DNA from: Eudorina sp. 2006-703-Eu-15
Taxonomy: Eukaryota; Chlorophyta; Chlorophyceae; Chlamydomonadales; Volvocaceae
Assembly (NCBI GenBank): GCA_003117195.1
Contig: BDSI01000192.1
Span: forward strand, 104,882 to 168,881
Direction: 5' to 3'
Length of the DNA stretch: 64,000 bases
This document shows, one piece after another, positions 1 through 11,800 of the stretch (position 1 is the first letter of the stretch; each line of letters begins with the position of its first letter). Under the pieces are notes generated by a model. The model worked only from the letters and a program-made list of their open reading frames with translations, did not search any database and was not told the origin of the DNA. The position numbers and the translations under genes were made by a program.

Positions 1-58
1 GCCTGGATCACGTCACTCACCCACTTCCTCACGAACGAACGGACGGACGGACGGACAG

Positions 59-3000
59 GTCATCGACGTGCCCGGCGACCACTTCAGTCTGCTCCGCCAA
101 GGTGTACGGGACATGTCGTACATGGTCTCGGCGCTCAAGCACCACCTGGGCGCCTTCGGCTGGGCGGAGACGCTGCGCCGGGATGGAGCCGTAGGTGGCG
201 GTGGAGCTGGCGTGGGCGGCATCGCCGCTGCCGGGGGCCTGCAGCTGCCCGCGGAGGAGGTGCGGCCGGGCAGGCAGCGACTCGCTCGACCGCCGGATGT
301 CGTCCCAAACATACGTCTTATGCGTGTGTGTGTTCCATCGACCAATCATGCGTGTACCAGGAATGCGGCTTCCTTCACCTGGTGGTGGTCCGAAGCCATA
401 TGCAAATAAGTCGGTGGACGTTTTCTCTCCCCAAGCTGTTTTGTTGAAGGAATTCAACGTTGTGTGTTACGTGGCACCCTGCCGTTGTCTGCCTCTGCAC
501 GCGCACGTCATCCACCCCACCCCCCACCCACCCCCCGCCCCCCCACCCCACCCCCCCACCCCCACCCCACCCACCGACCCACCGACCCACCCAAGGTGGA
601 CGGCCTGGCCGAGTACCTGGAGCGCATGGGTGTGGACGCCAGCAGGGCGCACCAGCTGGCGGGGGCGGCGCCGTACACGACGGCCGGTGGAGGCACAGGC
701 GCCGGCACAGGCGCGGATGCAGACGAGCCGCTGCCGCTGCCCCTCCCCATGGGTGTCGGGGCCGCCGCCGCTGCCGGGATGTTCGCCAGGGCGGTCCCCC
801 TCAACGGCGCTGCTGCAGCCACTACCCCGGGCGATGCGGCTACTGCTGCGGCTGCGGCTGCTACTGCGGCTACAGCAGCCGCGGCCGCCAGAGCACCCGG
901 CATCGGCATCGGACGTGAGGCCAGCAGTCCCATGGGTCACCAGCTGGCGTCGGTCGACGTCGTGTTCGTGATTGCTGACGCCGGGCAGCGCCTGCCGCCC
1001 GCTCTCGAGGCGGCTGTAGCAGGGCTGCAGCGGCCCTGCTACAGCTTGCAGCTGCCGTCCAACAGCCGCCTGGCGGACATCCGGAGCGTGCAGGCGCTGG
1101 CGGCGCAACTGTGCGAAGCTGCCAGGGCGGCGGTGGCGCCGCCTCGCCGTACTGCTGGCGCCGGCGCCGCCGCCGCGCCGACGGCGCCGCCCAGACGGGG
1201 CAGTCGTCGTCGGCGGACCCCGAGTGCAGCCGACCAGGCCGCTGGCGGCACGGCGGCTGCCACTGCCACGGCTGCCGAAGCCGCCGTCGCGGGTCGTACG
1301 GCGCCCCTGACGGCGGCGGTGGTGGGGATCGGCTTCGCGGCGGCAGTGGCCTTCGAGGTGGCGGTGCAGCTGCAGCCGTCTGGCTGCACGACTGGCAGCG
1401 GCGGCGGCGGCACCGCCGCCGCCGCCGCTGACGCGTACGGCGCGGGCGGCGCCGCCGCCGGCGCTGGGCTGCTGGAGGCGACTGTGTTGGTGTTGCTGGA
1501 GGACCCCCGGCAGCGGCGGTGCGCCGAGGCGGTGTCGCAGCCCTGGTTCCAGCTGCGGGACTGGGTGGCGGGCTGGCGGCCCGACCTGGATATGGCGGAG
1601 TTCGCCACCGTGGGCCGGCTGCTGGAGGAGCAGGTGGGCGCAGGCGGTGCCCATAAGGTTGCGAGGCCCTTCCGGGTGCACCGCCCGGGCAGCCCCTCGT
1701 GCGCGCCGTGGCGTTCGAACGCATCCGTGCTGCACCGCGCAGCTGCCTGTCCAAGTTCACTGCCCACCTCTCAGGCGGGTCTCCCCCTCAGGCCAACACG
1801 TTCCCCCTCTCCTGACCCATTTTCCCTCCCTCCCTGCTCCCTCCTTCCCTCCCTGGCAGGGCCACGCGGCTCAGATGGACTACGTGGGCGGTCTGGCCCC
1901 CGCGGGCATCTCCCGGGGGCAGTGGGAGCTGATGGCGGAGGAGCAGGCGCGGGCGGCCAACGCCCGGGCAGGATACGGCTGGGACGAGCTGCAGTACAGC
2001 TGGGCCGTGCTGTACGGCATGATTGAGGCGCTGCACGAGCAAAACCGCCGGCGTGTGGGCGCCACGGGTGCTGCCGCCGGGGCTGCGGCCCCGAGTGGCT
2101 CTGGCGCCGGTGCTGGTGGCGGCGCCCCGGCTCCATCCCTGGAGGAGCCCCCCGCACTGCCGCCCTGGGAGTCCTTCCTGTTGGAGCTGTACGGCCTGGT
2201 GGACAGGTGGGTGTGGGTGCACCGCGGCACCGCAGCACCAGCCACACCACAGACACACACAACGGGCGTCGCGACGCAGCTGAGCCGCGGCCCGCGGCCC
2301 TGCGGTAGTACCTGTACGCACACGGGCTTCACCCGCCTGCCAGCCTGCCTGCACGCAAGCTATACCCCACCGGGTGTCTGCGCTGCGACCGCGATCCGTA
2401 CGTCGCTGCGACCGCGGTCCATCCATATTCTTGTTGCGCCTGTGTCCATGACCTGACCATCTGCCGTCCGTCGAACCTTCGCGCACCTCGCCTTCAGGCC
2501 CCTGCCCCCCGCGCTCCACCCCCCTGCCCCTCAGGCCCGACGACCAGCTGGAGCTCCTGGCCCGCTACCGCCCCGCCGCGCTGCTGAGCGACGTGGCCTG
2601 GGATGTGGCGGTGCGGGACACCCTCTGGACGGCCGCCTACATCAAGTCCATAGCGCACACGTGGGTGGCGGCTGGCGGGGCCTGGGGGGGATGTGGGTCG
2701 TTGGGGGCAGTGATGGGGGTGGCGGGGTGGCGGGGCGATGTGGGGCTACAGGGCAGGCAAGTGACCACTTACCCCTGCACAACGGGACTATGTGCGCCAC
2801 TGAACAGCTGACTGACGAACTCTAAAGTTTGTCTATTTAGTAAGTCTTTCCCTATAAGGAGTTACCGGCTGGGGCTGGGTGCCTGTAAGGGAATTGTGCA
2901 ATTTTTCTGGTTCAACGTAATGAATATAGTGTTTTTGATGTTGTCCCTTTCAAGGAACACCAGTACGTTAAGTTGCAGAGGTGGTCCTTGGTGTACTGCA

Positions 3001-5222
3001 CACAGCAACCCGGTGTCCCTCCTCCTCCCCTCCCTGGTGTAACCCCCCTCCCGCACCACAACTCCCCTCCCCCACCCCATCCGCACAGTCACAAGCCCGA
3101 CGCGCCCTTTCTCGGGGAGACCCTCTTCCTGCACGCCGCGCCGCCCACCGCCAGCGTGCTGAGCGGCAGTGTGCGGGACTTCACCGCCGGCTGGGCCGCC
3201 GGGGCCACCCGCTCCTTCGCCCTGCTCGTCCAGCCGGTCAAGATGGTGCGGCTGGGCCCCGGCGAGGACCCTTCGGCAGCGGCAGCGGCACCAGCACCCG
3301 CTGCTGCGGCTGTGGCTGTGACTACGGCGGTGACGCGCGGGTCGGCGCAGCCGCCAGCCGCTGCCCCGGGGCCGGCGCTGCGCGCCACCGAGCCGGTGCT
3401 GCCCCTGACGGCCCCACAGCTGGAGAGGCTCCTGGCGGATGCGGCGGCCTGCTACAGCCGCCTCGCGGCGATGCGGCGGCAGCTTGCGCGGGTGCCGGCC
3501 GCATCGGGCGTGCCGACGCTGCAGCTCAGCCCAGGCGGCGGCGGCGGCGGCGGGGCGGATGCGGATGGGGCGGCCGACGGCGGAGGGCGTGAGGGGGCCA
3601 GCGGGAGCGGGCCCGGCAGCATGATGTCGTACGTCATGGTAGTCGGGGCCGGCAGCAGCGGCGGCGGCAGCGGCGGTAGGACTGCATCGCCTGACTTGAG
3701 TGGCGGAGCGGATGCGGGCCGATCCGAGGATGGGATGTCAGAAAGCGGGGCAGCGACGGCGGGAGTGCACGCGGCGCCGCCGGCGCCGTCGGTGGTCATT
3801 GCCGCGCTGAACCGGCTGTGTCCCATGGGTCAGCGCATTCGCGCCAGCCCGTCGGGTCAGCAGCAGCAGCGGCAGCAGCAGCAACAGGTGTCCGCGCAGC
3901 AATCGGAGGCGGGGGCGGAGGCTGAGGCGGACGCGGCGCCGACGACTGCGGGGCCCAGCCCTGGAGCGGTCGGCCTCGCGCCGTCGTCGATGCAGACCTC
4001 GCAGCCCTTGTGGCTGGTCCACGACGAGACGGGCAGCACCGCCGGGGCGGCGCGTGCACTGGCGGAGCTGCTGCCGCTGCCTGTGTACGGCATCAACATG
4101 CCGGAGTTCTCGCTGTCCTCGTCCCCGCCGTCCACGCCGTCGGCGGGCCCGGCGCTGACGCCACCGACGCTGTCGGCGCTGGCGGACGCCTACGCCGCGG
4201 CGGTCGTGGCTGCGCAGCCCCACGGGCCGTACTGCATCGCCGCGACGTCGTCGTACGGCTGTATGCTGGCGTTTGCGGCGGCGGCGGCGCTGGAGCAGCA
4301 GGGCCATGACGTCATGCTCGTCCTGCTCGACGGCCCGCCCTGCCCGCCCGCCACGCCACTCGTGGACCCAGTGTACTGCAGCCTGTACCAGACGCTCGTC
4401 CAACAGCACCAGCAGTACGGCAGAGCGGGCACCGTCCCGCCGCCGGCGGCGCAGCCCGCATTGCCTGATCTGGCAACTCTGGTGGCGCTGCTGCAGAGTC
4501 GCGGGGCGGTGCTGGACGACGCCGCGTCACTGGTGGGCGCCACCGCGTCCTTCCGGCCGCCGGCGCTGCTGCCCGAGGAATGGAGCGCTGTGGTTTCCCG
4601 GGCCGTCCGCCGGGCAGGTACGTGGACCGGGGGGGGGCCGCTGCTGCTGCACTGGTACCCGCATGTGTTTCTTCCTCTTCCCCTCTCCCCCTCTCCCCCT
4701 CCTTCCGTCCGTCCCTCGATGTCAAACCCTTGGTTAATTTGCTTTTTGCCTGGACTTCGCTTGCCTTGGCTTTTCTTCAGACAGACAGACAGACAGCCAG
4801 TCATGCCAATCAGCAGTGCCTTGCTGATTGGAACTTGCACTACGGACACACATGCGCGCACCTGGGTTCGGGCGGGCGGGCGGGTTGCACTTCTAAACAC
4901 ACGCGCGCGGAAGGAACACGCCAACCAAACCCTTAACCTTATTCCGCCCCTGACCCTCGCCCTACCCGGCGCAGGTCTGCTCCGCGCCCTGGCGTCCGGC
5001 CACCGCCCCACGGCCTCGCTGCAGGGCCCGGCGGCTGTCGTACTGCCCGAGGACCGCTACGGGGCGGCCTTCCTGGCGGCCAGCCGGCAGTGCTGCGACG
5101 GAACCGTCACGGCGCTGACGCTCGAGTGCCGCCACGGTACGGCACTGGCCAACGCGGAGGCGCGGCGGGCGGCGGCGGCGGCGGTGATGGAGGCGGTGTG
5201 CGAGATGATGCACATGCTGTGA
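59..5222 (+). CDS. C-terminal part of a large synthase with serial thioesterase-like domains (probable type I PKS/FAS-like), 5' end outside window
   Basis: Exons 59-259, 596-1633, 1860-2206, 2535-2660, 3089-4617 and 4975-5222 splice in frame (3,489 nt, 1,162 residues, TGA). The first exon is already inside a domain and carries VPGDHFSLL, the catalytic-His motif of type I PKS/FAS thioesterases. A second thioesterase-like region starts in exon 2 (VDVVFVIADAG, then GIGFAAAVAFE). There the GxSxG nucleophile serine is replaced by glycine, and the His motif position reads LGPGEDPSA, so it looks catalytically dead. A third begins near 4006 (LWLVHDETGST, YGINMPEFS, GPYCIAATSSYGCMLAF, LVLLDGPP) and ends with ECRHGTAL; its Ser and His are kept. 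In the family, such domains hydrolyse or cyclise the acyl chain from a carrier protein. Alanine-, glycine- and glutamine-rich linkers separate the domains. Thioesterase assignment is firm; polyketide synthase is inferred from the tandem C-terminal arrangement because no ketosynthase or acyltransferase lies inside the window. Confidence 0.8.
540..595 (+). repeat. C-rich (CCCACC)-type tract at 3' splice site
   Basis: Imperfect CCCACC/ACCC repeat that forms the polypyrimidine-like tract directly before the acceptor AG at 594-595 of the first intron in the thioesterase gene. Confidence 0.7.
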
Positions 5223-5951
5223 GACTGAGACGAAGGCGGTCCGGAGATGAGGTGCAGAGGTGGTTGGTTGCAAAACATGGCCAGGCGAACTGACGTCTGC
5301 TGGATGTTCGTGCATGTTGTGAATTGGTGGTAAACCTGATGCCAATAGCCCACTAGGATGATTTCGCGAGCCTTAAGAAGGAGAAGCGAAGGACTCCCGG
5401 CTCCTCTTTCAGTTTTTTGTGTCAGTTATCAGTTGGCCGTTGTAGCCTACTACAGTTGGGGGGGAATGGTTCGTGGCGACGTTCCTGCACCGTGTCATCG
5501 CGGTCGTGGTGTTAAGGTGGAGTGGATGGATGGGCTTCCAGGTTCAGCATGGGAAGTAAGAGCCAAGATTCCCCGCCTCACACGTGTTTCGTTCTCATTC
5601 TCGATTAATAATTGTGTTAAACTGATTTCGCTGACCTGTTTTGAAACTACCAGAACCCTAGACCGGCCGCACACTTCCATACTGCAGTGTTCGTCGTACA
5701 GTGTCGTACAGGGTCGCCGACCTTCGGGTCGACAGGTGTTCGGAGCTGTCTGGTTGACGACGACGATGTTGTTTTGATTGCGTTGATCGATCTGCACCCT
5801 CGCGTGGGGTGTCAGTGCCAGCTGCCAGGACGGGGGCCCTCCTTGCGACCAGAACGCCATGCTCGCGTGTTGGCGTGATGACACGATGTGTGCGTGTTGG
5901 GGCAACGGCAGCAGTGCCCCCGACGTTTTGAGTAGTACAGCTCGTGTCATC

Positions 5952-5956
5952 TGTAA
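5952..5956 (+). terminator. TGTAA poly(A) signal of the thioesterase gene
   Basis: TGTAA is the usual poly(A) signal in Chlamydomonas and Volvox. This one lies about 730 nt after the stop codon at 5222, giving a 3' UTR of ordinary length for this group. No other gene lies between. Confidence 0.6.
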
Positions 5957-6065
5957 CCTTACGGTGCCGACTGTGACCACCAATACCGGATGCCGTCTGT
6001 CAGAAGTACCCTGCCGCCGCGACCAGGTGGGTGGGTGGGTATCACACGATGGACATTTTTAAAAC

Positions 6066-6425
6066 GAATATGAGTCCCCCGACACCTTGACATGATGGCG
6101 GCCCCGCCTGAGTCAACTCGCAAGCAGAATGGTCCCGCTCGGCCCCGCCGTCAGGCTGTGGAACCGTGGACGGGAAGGCGGCGGCGGCAGCAACACCAGG
6201 CGACAAAGTGCACCCCCCTACGGCGGCCGACGTACAGCCTTCCAGCTTCCTGCGTGTTGAGTCCCCCGACACCTTGACATGATGGCGGCCCCGCCCGCTA
6301 GGCTCCGCCGTCAGGCAGTGGATGAGTGGAACCGTGCGTGGAAGGGAAGGCGGCGGCGGCAGCAACACCGGGCGACGAAGTGCACCCCCCTACGGTCGCC
6401 GTACAGCTTCCTGGCCGAGAGGGCC
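6066..6425 (+). repeat. Two tandem copies of a ~187-bp unit; related copies downstream
   Basis: The segment starting GAGTCCCCCGACACCTTGAC at about 6071 recurs at about 6258. Both copies run on through CCGCCGTCAGGC, a GGCGGCGGCGGCAGCAACACC block and AAGTGCACCCCCCTACGG. A third copy (7046-7195) and a diverged fourth (about 7380-7570) follow. No open frame is shared between copies, so this is treated as a non-coding repeat, possibly a degraded element. Confidence 0.75.
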
Positions 6426-7030
6426 GCGGGGGTGGGGAGAGGGCCACGGGGGTCGGGTGCCTGGCAGAGAGGGTCGCGGCAGGGTGGCTATCTTATTTTG
6501 CAGAGTATCTACGGCCGGAGATACTCCTTGCCCAATCGTGCTGAAAGTATCTGTCGGAGGGAGCTTTTGCCGACATTTTATCTACTCAAAGGGGGCTTTT
6601 CCCCGTGCGAGAGGCCATGAGTATCTAAAACCCCATTTTCCCACCGAGGGAAAGTATCTATCGAAACGCAAGGTTTTCGGCCGAATATGTATTTATATCT
6701 TAAGATAGCCACCCTGGGTCGCGGGGGTGGGGTGCCTGGCAGAGAGGGTCGCGGGGGTCGGGTGCCTGGCAGAGAGGGCCGCGGGGGTGGGGTGCCTGGC
6801 AGAGAGGGTCGCGGGGGTCGGGTGCCTGGCAGAGAGGGCCGCGGGGTTCGGGTGCCTGGCAGAGAGGGTCGCGGGGGTCGGGTGCCTGGCAGAGAGGGTC
6901 GCGGGGTTCGGGTGCCTGGCAGAGAGGGTCGCGGGGGTCGGGTGCTTGGCAGAGAGGGTCGCGGAGGTCGGGTGCCTGGCAGAGAGGGTCGGGGGGGTCG
7001 GGTGCCTGGCAGAGAGGGCCGCAGGGGTTT
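6413..7030 (+). repeat. 30-bp GC-rich minisatellite, interrupted by a MITE
   Basis: About ten near-perfect 30-bp units occupy 6717-7030, built from GGTCGCGGGGGT followed by CGGGTGCCTGGCAGAGAG, with C/T and G/C variants. One to two further units lie at 6413-6479. The 237-bp element at 6480-6716 splits the array. All frames stay open only because the unit is a multiple of three without stops. Confidence 0.9.
6480..6716 (+). mobile_element. Non-autonomous hAT-like MITE, 237 bp
   Basis: Perfect 16-bp terminal inverted repeats CAGGGTGGCTATCTTA (6480-6495) and its reverse complement (6701-6716) enclose an AT-richer interior with no ORF. The flanks carry an identical 8-bp direct repeat GGTCGCGG (6472-6479 and 6717-6724), consistent with a target-site duplication. 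Eight-bp duplications and termini starting CAGGG are typical of hAT transposons. Caution: the flank is inside a minisatellite, so the 8-bp repeat could partly reflect the array, although insertion explains its interruption cleanly. The motif AGTATCT or its complement recurs about five times inside, possibly subterminal transposase-binding repeats. Confidence 0.82.
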
Positions 7031-7583
7031 GGTGACTGGCGTTGGCGGCCCCGCCTGCGTCAACTCGCAAGCAGTATGGTCCCGCTAGGCCCCGCCGTCA
7101 GGCTGTGGAACCGTGCAGGGGAAGGTGGCGGCGGCAGCAACACCAGGCGACGAAGTGCACCCCATACGGCCGCCGTACAGCCTTCCAGGGCAGCGAAGTT
7201 ACCGGCGAGGATAACATTTCAGAGATTTCTCATCTCAGGCAACAGCATTGACAAGCTGATTACATCCACCCAATTCACATCCCCTCGCACACTATGACCC
7301 GCTTTAAGAGCGCGTAGAGCGCGTTGGGCCACGTTGGACTGCGTTGTGCTGCAACGTTCGCGTAAACGACTGCATATCCAGGCTGTGGAATCGTAGCGGG
7401 GTGAGGCGGCGGCGGCGGCAGCAACGGCGTGCCTGAAAATGCACCCACACATGGTCGCGGCACATGCTTCAGACGGCTGACGACTTCGGGTCGCCGACAG
7501 TACGACATCAAAGCGGCCCTGCCTGCGCCGACTCGCCGGCCATATGGTCCCGCTGGGCCCCGCTGTCACTGGCGCGTTTGGGG

Positions 7584-7655
7584 CGGGTGGAGGCGGGTGG
7601 AGGCGGATGGAGGCGGATGGAGGCGGATGGAGGCGGATGGAGGCGGGTGGAGGCT
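7584..7655 (+). repeat. 10-bp minisatellite (GGTGGAGGCG / GGATGGAGGCG type)
   Basis: Seven or so consecutive GGCGGRTGGA-type units in intergenic DNA. The open frames across it are repeat artefacts. Confidence 0.8.
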
Positions 7656-7659
7656 GGAG

Positions 7660-8829
7660 GGTTGCCTTGCTGCATTCCTTTGCTTGCACACAACGGACAT
7701 GCCGGCGGTGTGGGCGGCAGTGCTGCTTCAGTTGGAGGCGCAGTACGGCGGCCGCATGCGGCACCTCCGTGCTGTGAGGCCTGGACGCGGCCGTGAAGCC
7801 AAGGACTCGGCCATTGCGTGAGTGTGAGCGAATACGACAGATGTACGGTACCGCATCGCTGGGCTTGGATTATGTTGGGACGCGATGGGGCGTCACATGT
7901 GGCCTCTTGTGGCTGCCGCAGCGGAATGTCTGAGTCTGGATGATGGGTTGCGGTGATGGAGAGAAGACTGAGCACGAGTGCACGACATGCTGAATCCCAG
8001 CGATATGCGACGGTTACGGTTTTAAAAGGGTGAGCGCTGGGTAGGGTAAGCACCACCGGTACGGCGTCTCCGCGTGCGCATGCTGGCGCTTGCAAGGATC
8101 CTTTATCCAGCATCAAAACGTTAGTCTTGCATTCCGTGATTAGGGCAGTCATGGCTAAGCGCAAAACGTATGCTGACATCATACCCGGTGTTGAGCACGT
8201 CGATGCTGAAGCGTTGCTTTTCCTTGCTCTCATTAATACGCACAAACGCATGCATACAATGCAATTTTTCTGTACCCTATGGTGCAATTCTTAAGGCGGA
8301 AACTCCACAGTAGAGGGCCAGTTGGAACGGCGGAGTGCTAACAGGTAGGCCAGTTGTGCAGCAAAGCCGACTTTGAATGAGGATGCTAATGTCTGAATAT
8401 TATAAATTAGAATGTTGATGCCACCACGCGCTTGAGGTACAATCGGTCAACCTGCGCGCTGACGATGGGCATAGAAAATACCTCTGTGTGTAACCAGCAT
8501 GCATATGCTTGCAGCAAAATAAAATGTACCAAATATCTCGTAATATATTCGGCTTTGAACACAACAACCAGCAGTCACAATGGTCCCTCGTCCGAAATAC
8601 CCGAACTAACGGCTTCGTACGGTTGTGTTTTGGTCGGCGTTCGAGGCTGTAACCCGGTGTTTCTCATTCAGCAGACTGAAGCCCACAACATAAGTAACAC
8701 GGTACTTGTTCCTCGAAGTAGAAACCAAACAGCTCACGAAACCTTCTGGGCTCACTGGTTTCGCTCGGGGTCGACTCTTGAGAAGCGCCATTATATCACT
8801 ATCCTGGAGATGAACTAAGTGCAAAGAAA
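7660..8829. other. Intergenic DNA, probable upstream region of the USP-domain gene
   Basis: No spliceable coding series was found. From about 8050 the base composition becomes clearly AT-richer than the flanking genes, which in this group is typical of promoter and 5' UTR DNA. No TATA box or operator can be assigned with confidence. Confidence 0.45.
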
Positions 8830-11800
8830 ATGGGAGGAGCGGCCAGCAAGGACTTTTTGGAGGGCGGACCACGGACAGCAGTTGCAAAGGAGCTTGATGA
8901 ACTTGGTGGTGCGTTTTCATTGCGGACGCTGTTTTGTCTGGGCTCTCGTGTCTGGGTGCATGTTTTGTCAGCTGGCTTCCTCACGAAGCCGAAAGCTGCA
9001 GCAGTGAGCCCACGGCGTGACTTACATCGCGTGGCAATTCAACAGTCACACTATCAGCTACTGATGCAGCGACAACGAATGCCAGGGTGATTCTTGACCA
9101 GTTCAGGAGGCTAGGAGCCGGTGTGCTCGAAACCGGCAAGGAAACACTGCACGATGCAATAAGGAGATTTTGTTGATACTGAAATAATCTTGGTTATCAG
9201 TATCACGCGCAGCACTCAGCGGCGTTGTGGACGTGCGCGTGGAGCATGCGCGTTACTGTGTCACGCGAGTCTGAACGCACTAGGCACACGTTCGAGGCGA
9301 AAATGGCCTCAGGTATGACTGATTCATTACAATGCAGGTTATGACCGTCCGGCCCTCGCAAAGAACCAGAGCTTCACGGCGCGGCTGGACTGGCTCGGGG
9401 TGAGAAGTAGGGCTGGGCGACGAGGTTTGCGCCTGAATGGGGGGTCCGACAAATCAGTTGTGCGATGAGATACAAAGCATAAAGAGCGCATGCCGCAACA
9501 TCCCTGGTGCGAGGGCTCCCACGCACTCCTTTGCCGGGTGGGGACACGGGAGGAGGTGACATCCACGTAGCGGCACAAAGATGTTTTCTCCCCGGCGCAG
9601 AACGAGATGGTGTTCGTAGAGCGGTTGGTTCCCTACCTCCATGGGTTGCGAAAGCATGAACCGAATATACCCATTGCATCCCCTCCATAGCCTTGACCCG
9701 CTGCTCATGCGCTGCCCCGCTACGGTGTCTTGGTCATTCGCGCAGACGCAAGTCGGGAAGACCAGTGAGCAGATAGAGGCGGCGTTGTCGAAGGATGAGC
9801 AGGCCGGGAGAAGGGAGCTGGAAAAAGAGGTGAGACGCTTACTGGAGGGGGCAGCAGACCGCTGTCAGGCCGGGGCCCTTGGATCCGGATCTCGATCAGC
9901 CACAGTGACTGACTAGGCCCCAGGAGCTCGAAGAACCACCGTGATTAGGACAAATGATAAAGAAAGTACCGGGGAGGCGGCGGAGAGGTGGGAGGCGGAT
10001 GTAGACCGGGCTGCCAGTCATTGTCCTGCTGGGCGGCCTTTGGAGGACATTACGACAAGCCACCAGGGGGTCACCTGCTGCACAGCAGTAGTACAGCCGC
10101 CGGGGGCACACCTTCTCCAACGACGTTTCCAGGGTGGCGTCGTTGCTCTCTGTGTTGGTCTGGCCGGGGCGCTTTGGCGGCCGTGAGCAGCCGGCCTGTC
10201 GGAAAGGGGGTTTCAGGGTTTGGGCTGATCAGGTTGGTTCTCAGCCCGCCTGCAGCCTCCCCCGGGCAAGGGGTCCTGCAGCCTCCCCCGGGCAAGGGGT
10301 CCTGTAGCCTCATCCAGGCGACCGGGTAGACCTCTGCTGCCCTCTCCGGTCGCCTCCCTGGAGTGCTGTCTACATCCGCGCCGTGTGTCGACCGGCCGCG
10401 GCCATACGGGTCCCCCGGAGGATGGTTGCTTGAGATCTAGCGTTGTGGCCCCCTCTGGTCCCCGTCGCTGGGCTGCGCAGGCGAAGCGGCGGCAGCTGAT
10501 GGCGTTGCGGCGGGGCCAGGGCGACATTCAAAGCAACCTGCAGTATGTCGACTTTTACCTGCGGCAGAAGCAGTACGAGCGCGGGTGGGTGAGGGAGGGC
10601 CGCGGGCGGCGAGGGGTTCCCGCTGCCACCAGTCCAAATTGATTGTGGATTCGTCCGTTGAGTCCGTATTCGTTCGGGGAGGAACAGGAAGCTCTAGGGT
10701 CCCCGGCTGGTGCCTGATGGGGGCAGGCCTACTGCGGAGGGCAGTGCGCAGAATGAAGTTAGGAGTTTGGCACAGAGTTTGGGGCAGGTGAACACGTCAG
10801 GTGGAGGGAAGGGACGGATGGGGGTTCAGCGGCGCGCGCGGGAGGGCTGGCGCAGGGGGTCCGGTGGGGTGGAGAATAAAGGGGGCGGCTGTCAATCCGT
10901 CATTCCCTATCTCGTCGCAATCGGTCTTGGGGTGTCTAGGATGTGAGGTTGCGGTCCCTTGCGGAGGCTGCTGGCCGCGACGCCACGGCCTGACCCACGG
11001 GTCGGTTTTCAAATCTCCCTGACGTGATCGCAACCGCACAGCCCCTTCGCCTCCTCTTCCACCCTTTCCGCCTCCTCCTCCGCCGCCGCCTTCCCGCGGT
11101 CCCCCCTGCAGCCCGGTCAGCAGCTCGGCCTCCATTCTGCGCAACTCCCACGTGGCGGCCCTGGCCGCGGAGGCGGTGGAGGCGTCGGAGGCGTCCAGCA
11201 GCAGAATGTAGGTGACGAGCCTCCCCCCTCGCCTCCTGGTGCACTCGAGTCTTTATCGGATATTCGCTCTGGCAGCAGCGCAATATAATTCCTATACCCC
11301 CCTCGCTGGTCGCCGCTCCGGGCCCGTCGCGGCAATTTGTCCCATTGGCCTCTCCCGGACCGAGTCAGCTGCCGAGTGGGCTGTTGTGCCGGACAGGGCT
11401 GCTTCGGACTTCCCTTTGCGGCCCTTGAACCGTGGTGGCTAAACACAACCACCCAGCCCTACCCCTCCCCCCCCCCGCGAGCACACTTCCCACGCGAGCC
11501 GCGACCCGCCCGCGGGGTCCCCCCTTTAGAGCCACCTCGGGGTCCCCTCCCCTCCCGTCCCTTGCCGCCCTCAGGGACACGATGCGGCGGAACGCGGAGC
11601 AGGTGGCGACGCTGCAGCGGCTGTACAGCAGCAAGAGCGGACCCGGGGCCATCTCGCCAGGTGGGTGGGTGGGTGGGTGGGTGGGTGGGTGGGGCAACCA
11701 GGAGCGGGCGGATACGCCCCCAAGCCCGGTGTGACATCGCGTGGCGCTGTGTCAAGTGGATCTTTCTCTCACGGGATAGGGTGGCTCTCGTTGGTTGGTT

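Noticed and set aside
4618..4974. Reading straight through as coding sequence in the thioesterase gene
   Set aside because: The frame is open, but the segment starts GGTACG, ends GGCGCAG, carries a family D repeat and lacks thioesterase similarity; splicing gives an intact domain.
6578..7088. Open frames on both strands across the 30-bp minisatellite
   Set aside because: The unit length is a multiple of three without stops, so all frames are open; there is no start context, splice support or domain.
8432..8818. Plus-strand open frame just before the USP-domain gene
   Set aside because: It lies in the AT-rich upstream region, has no family features and ends 11 nt before the real start.
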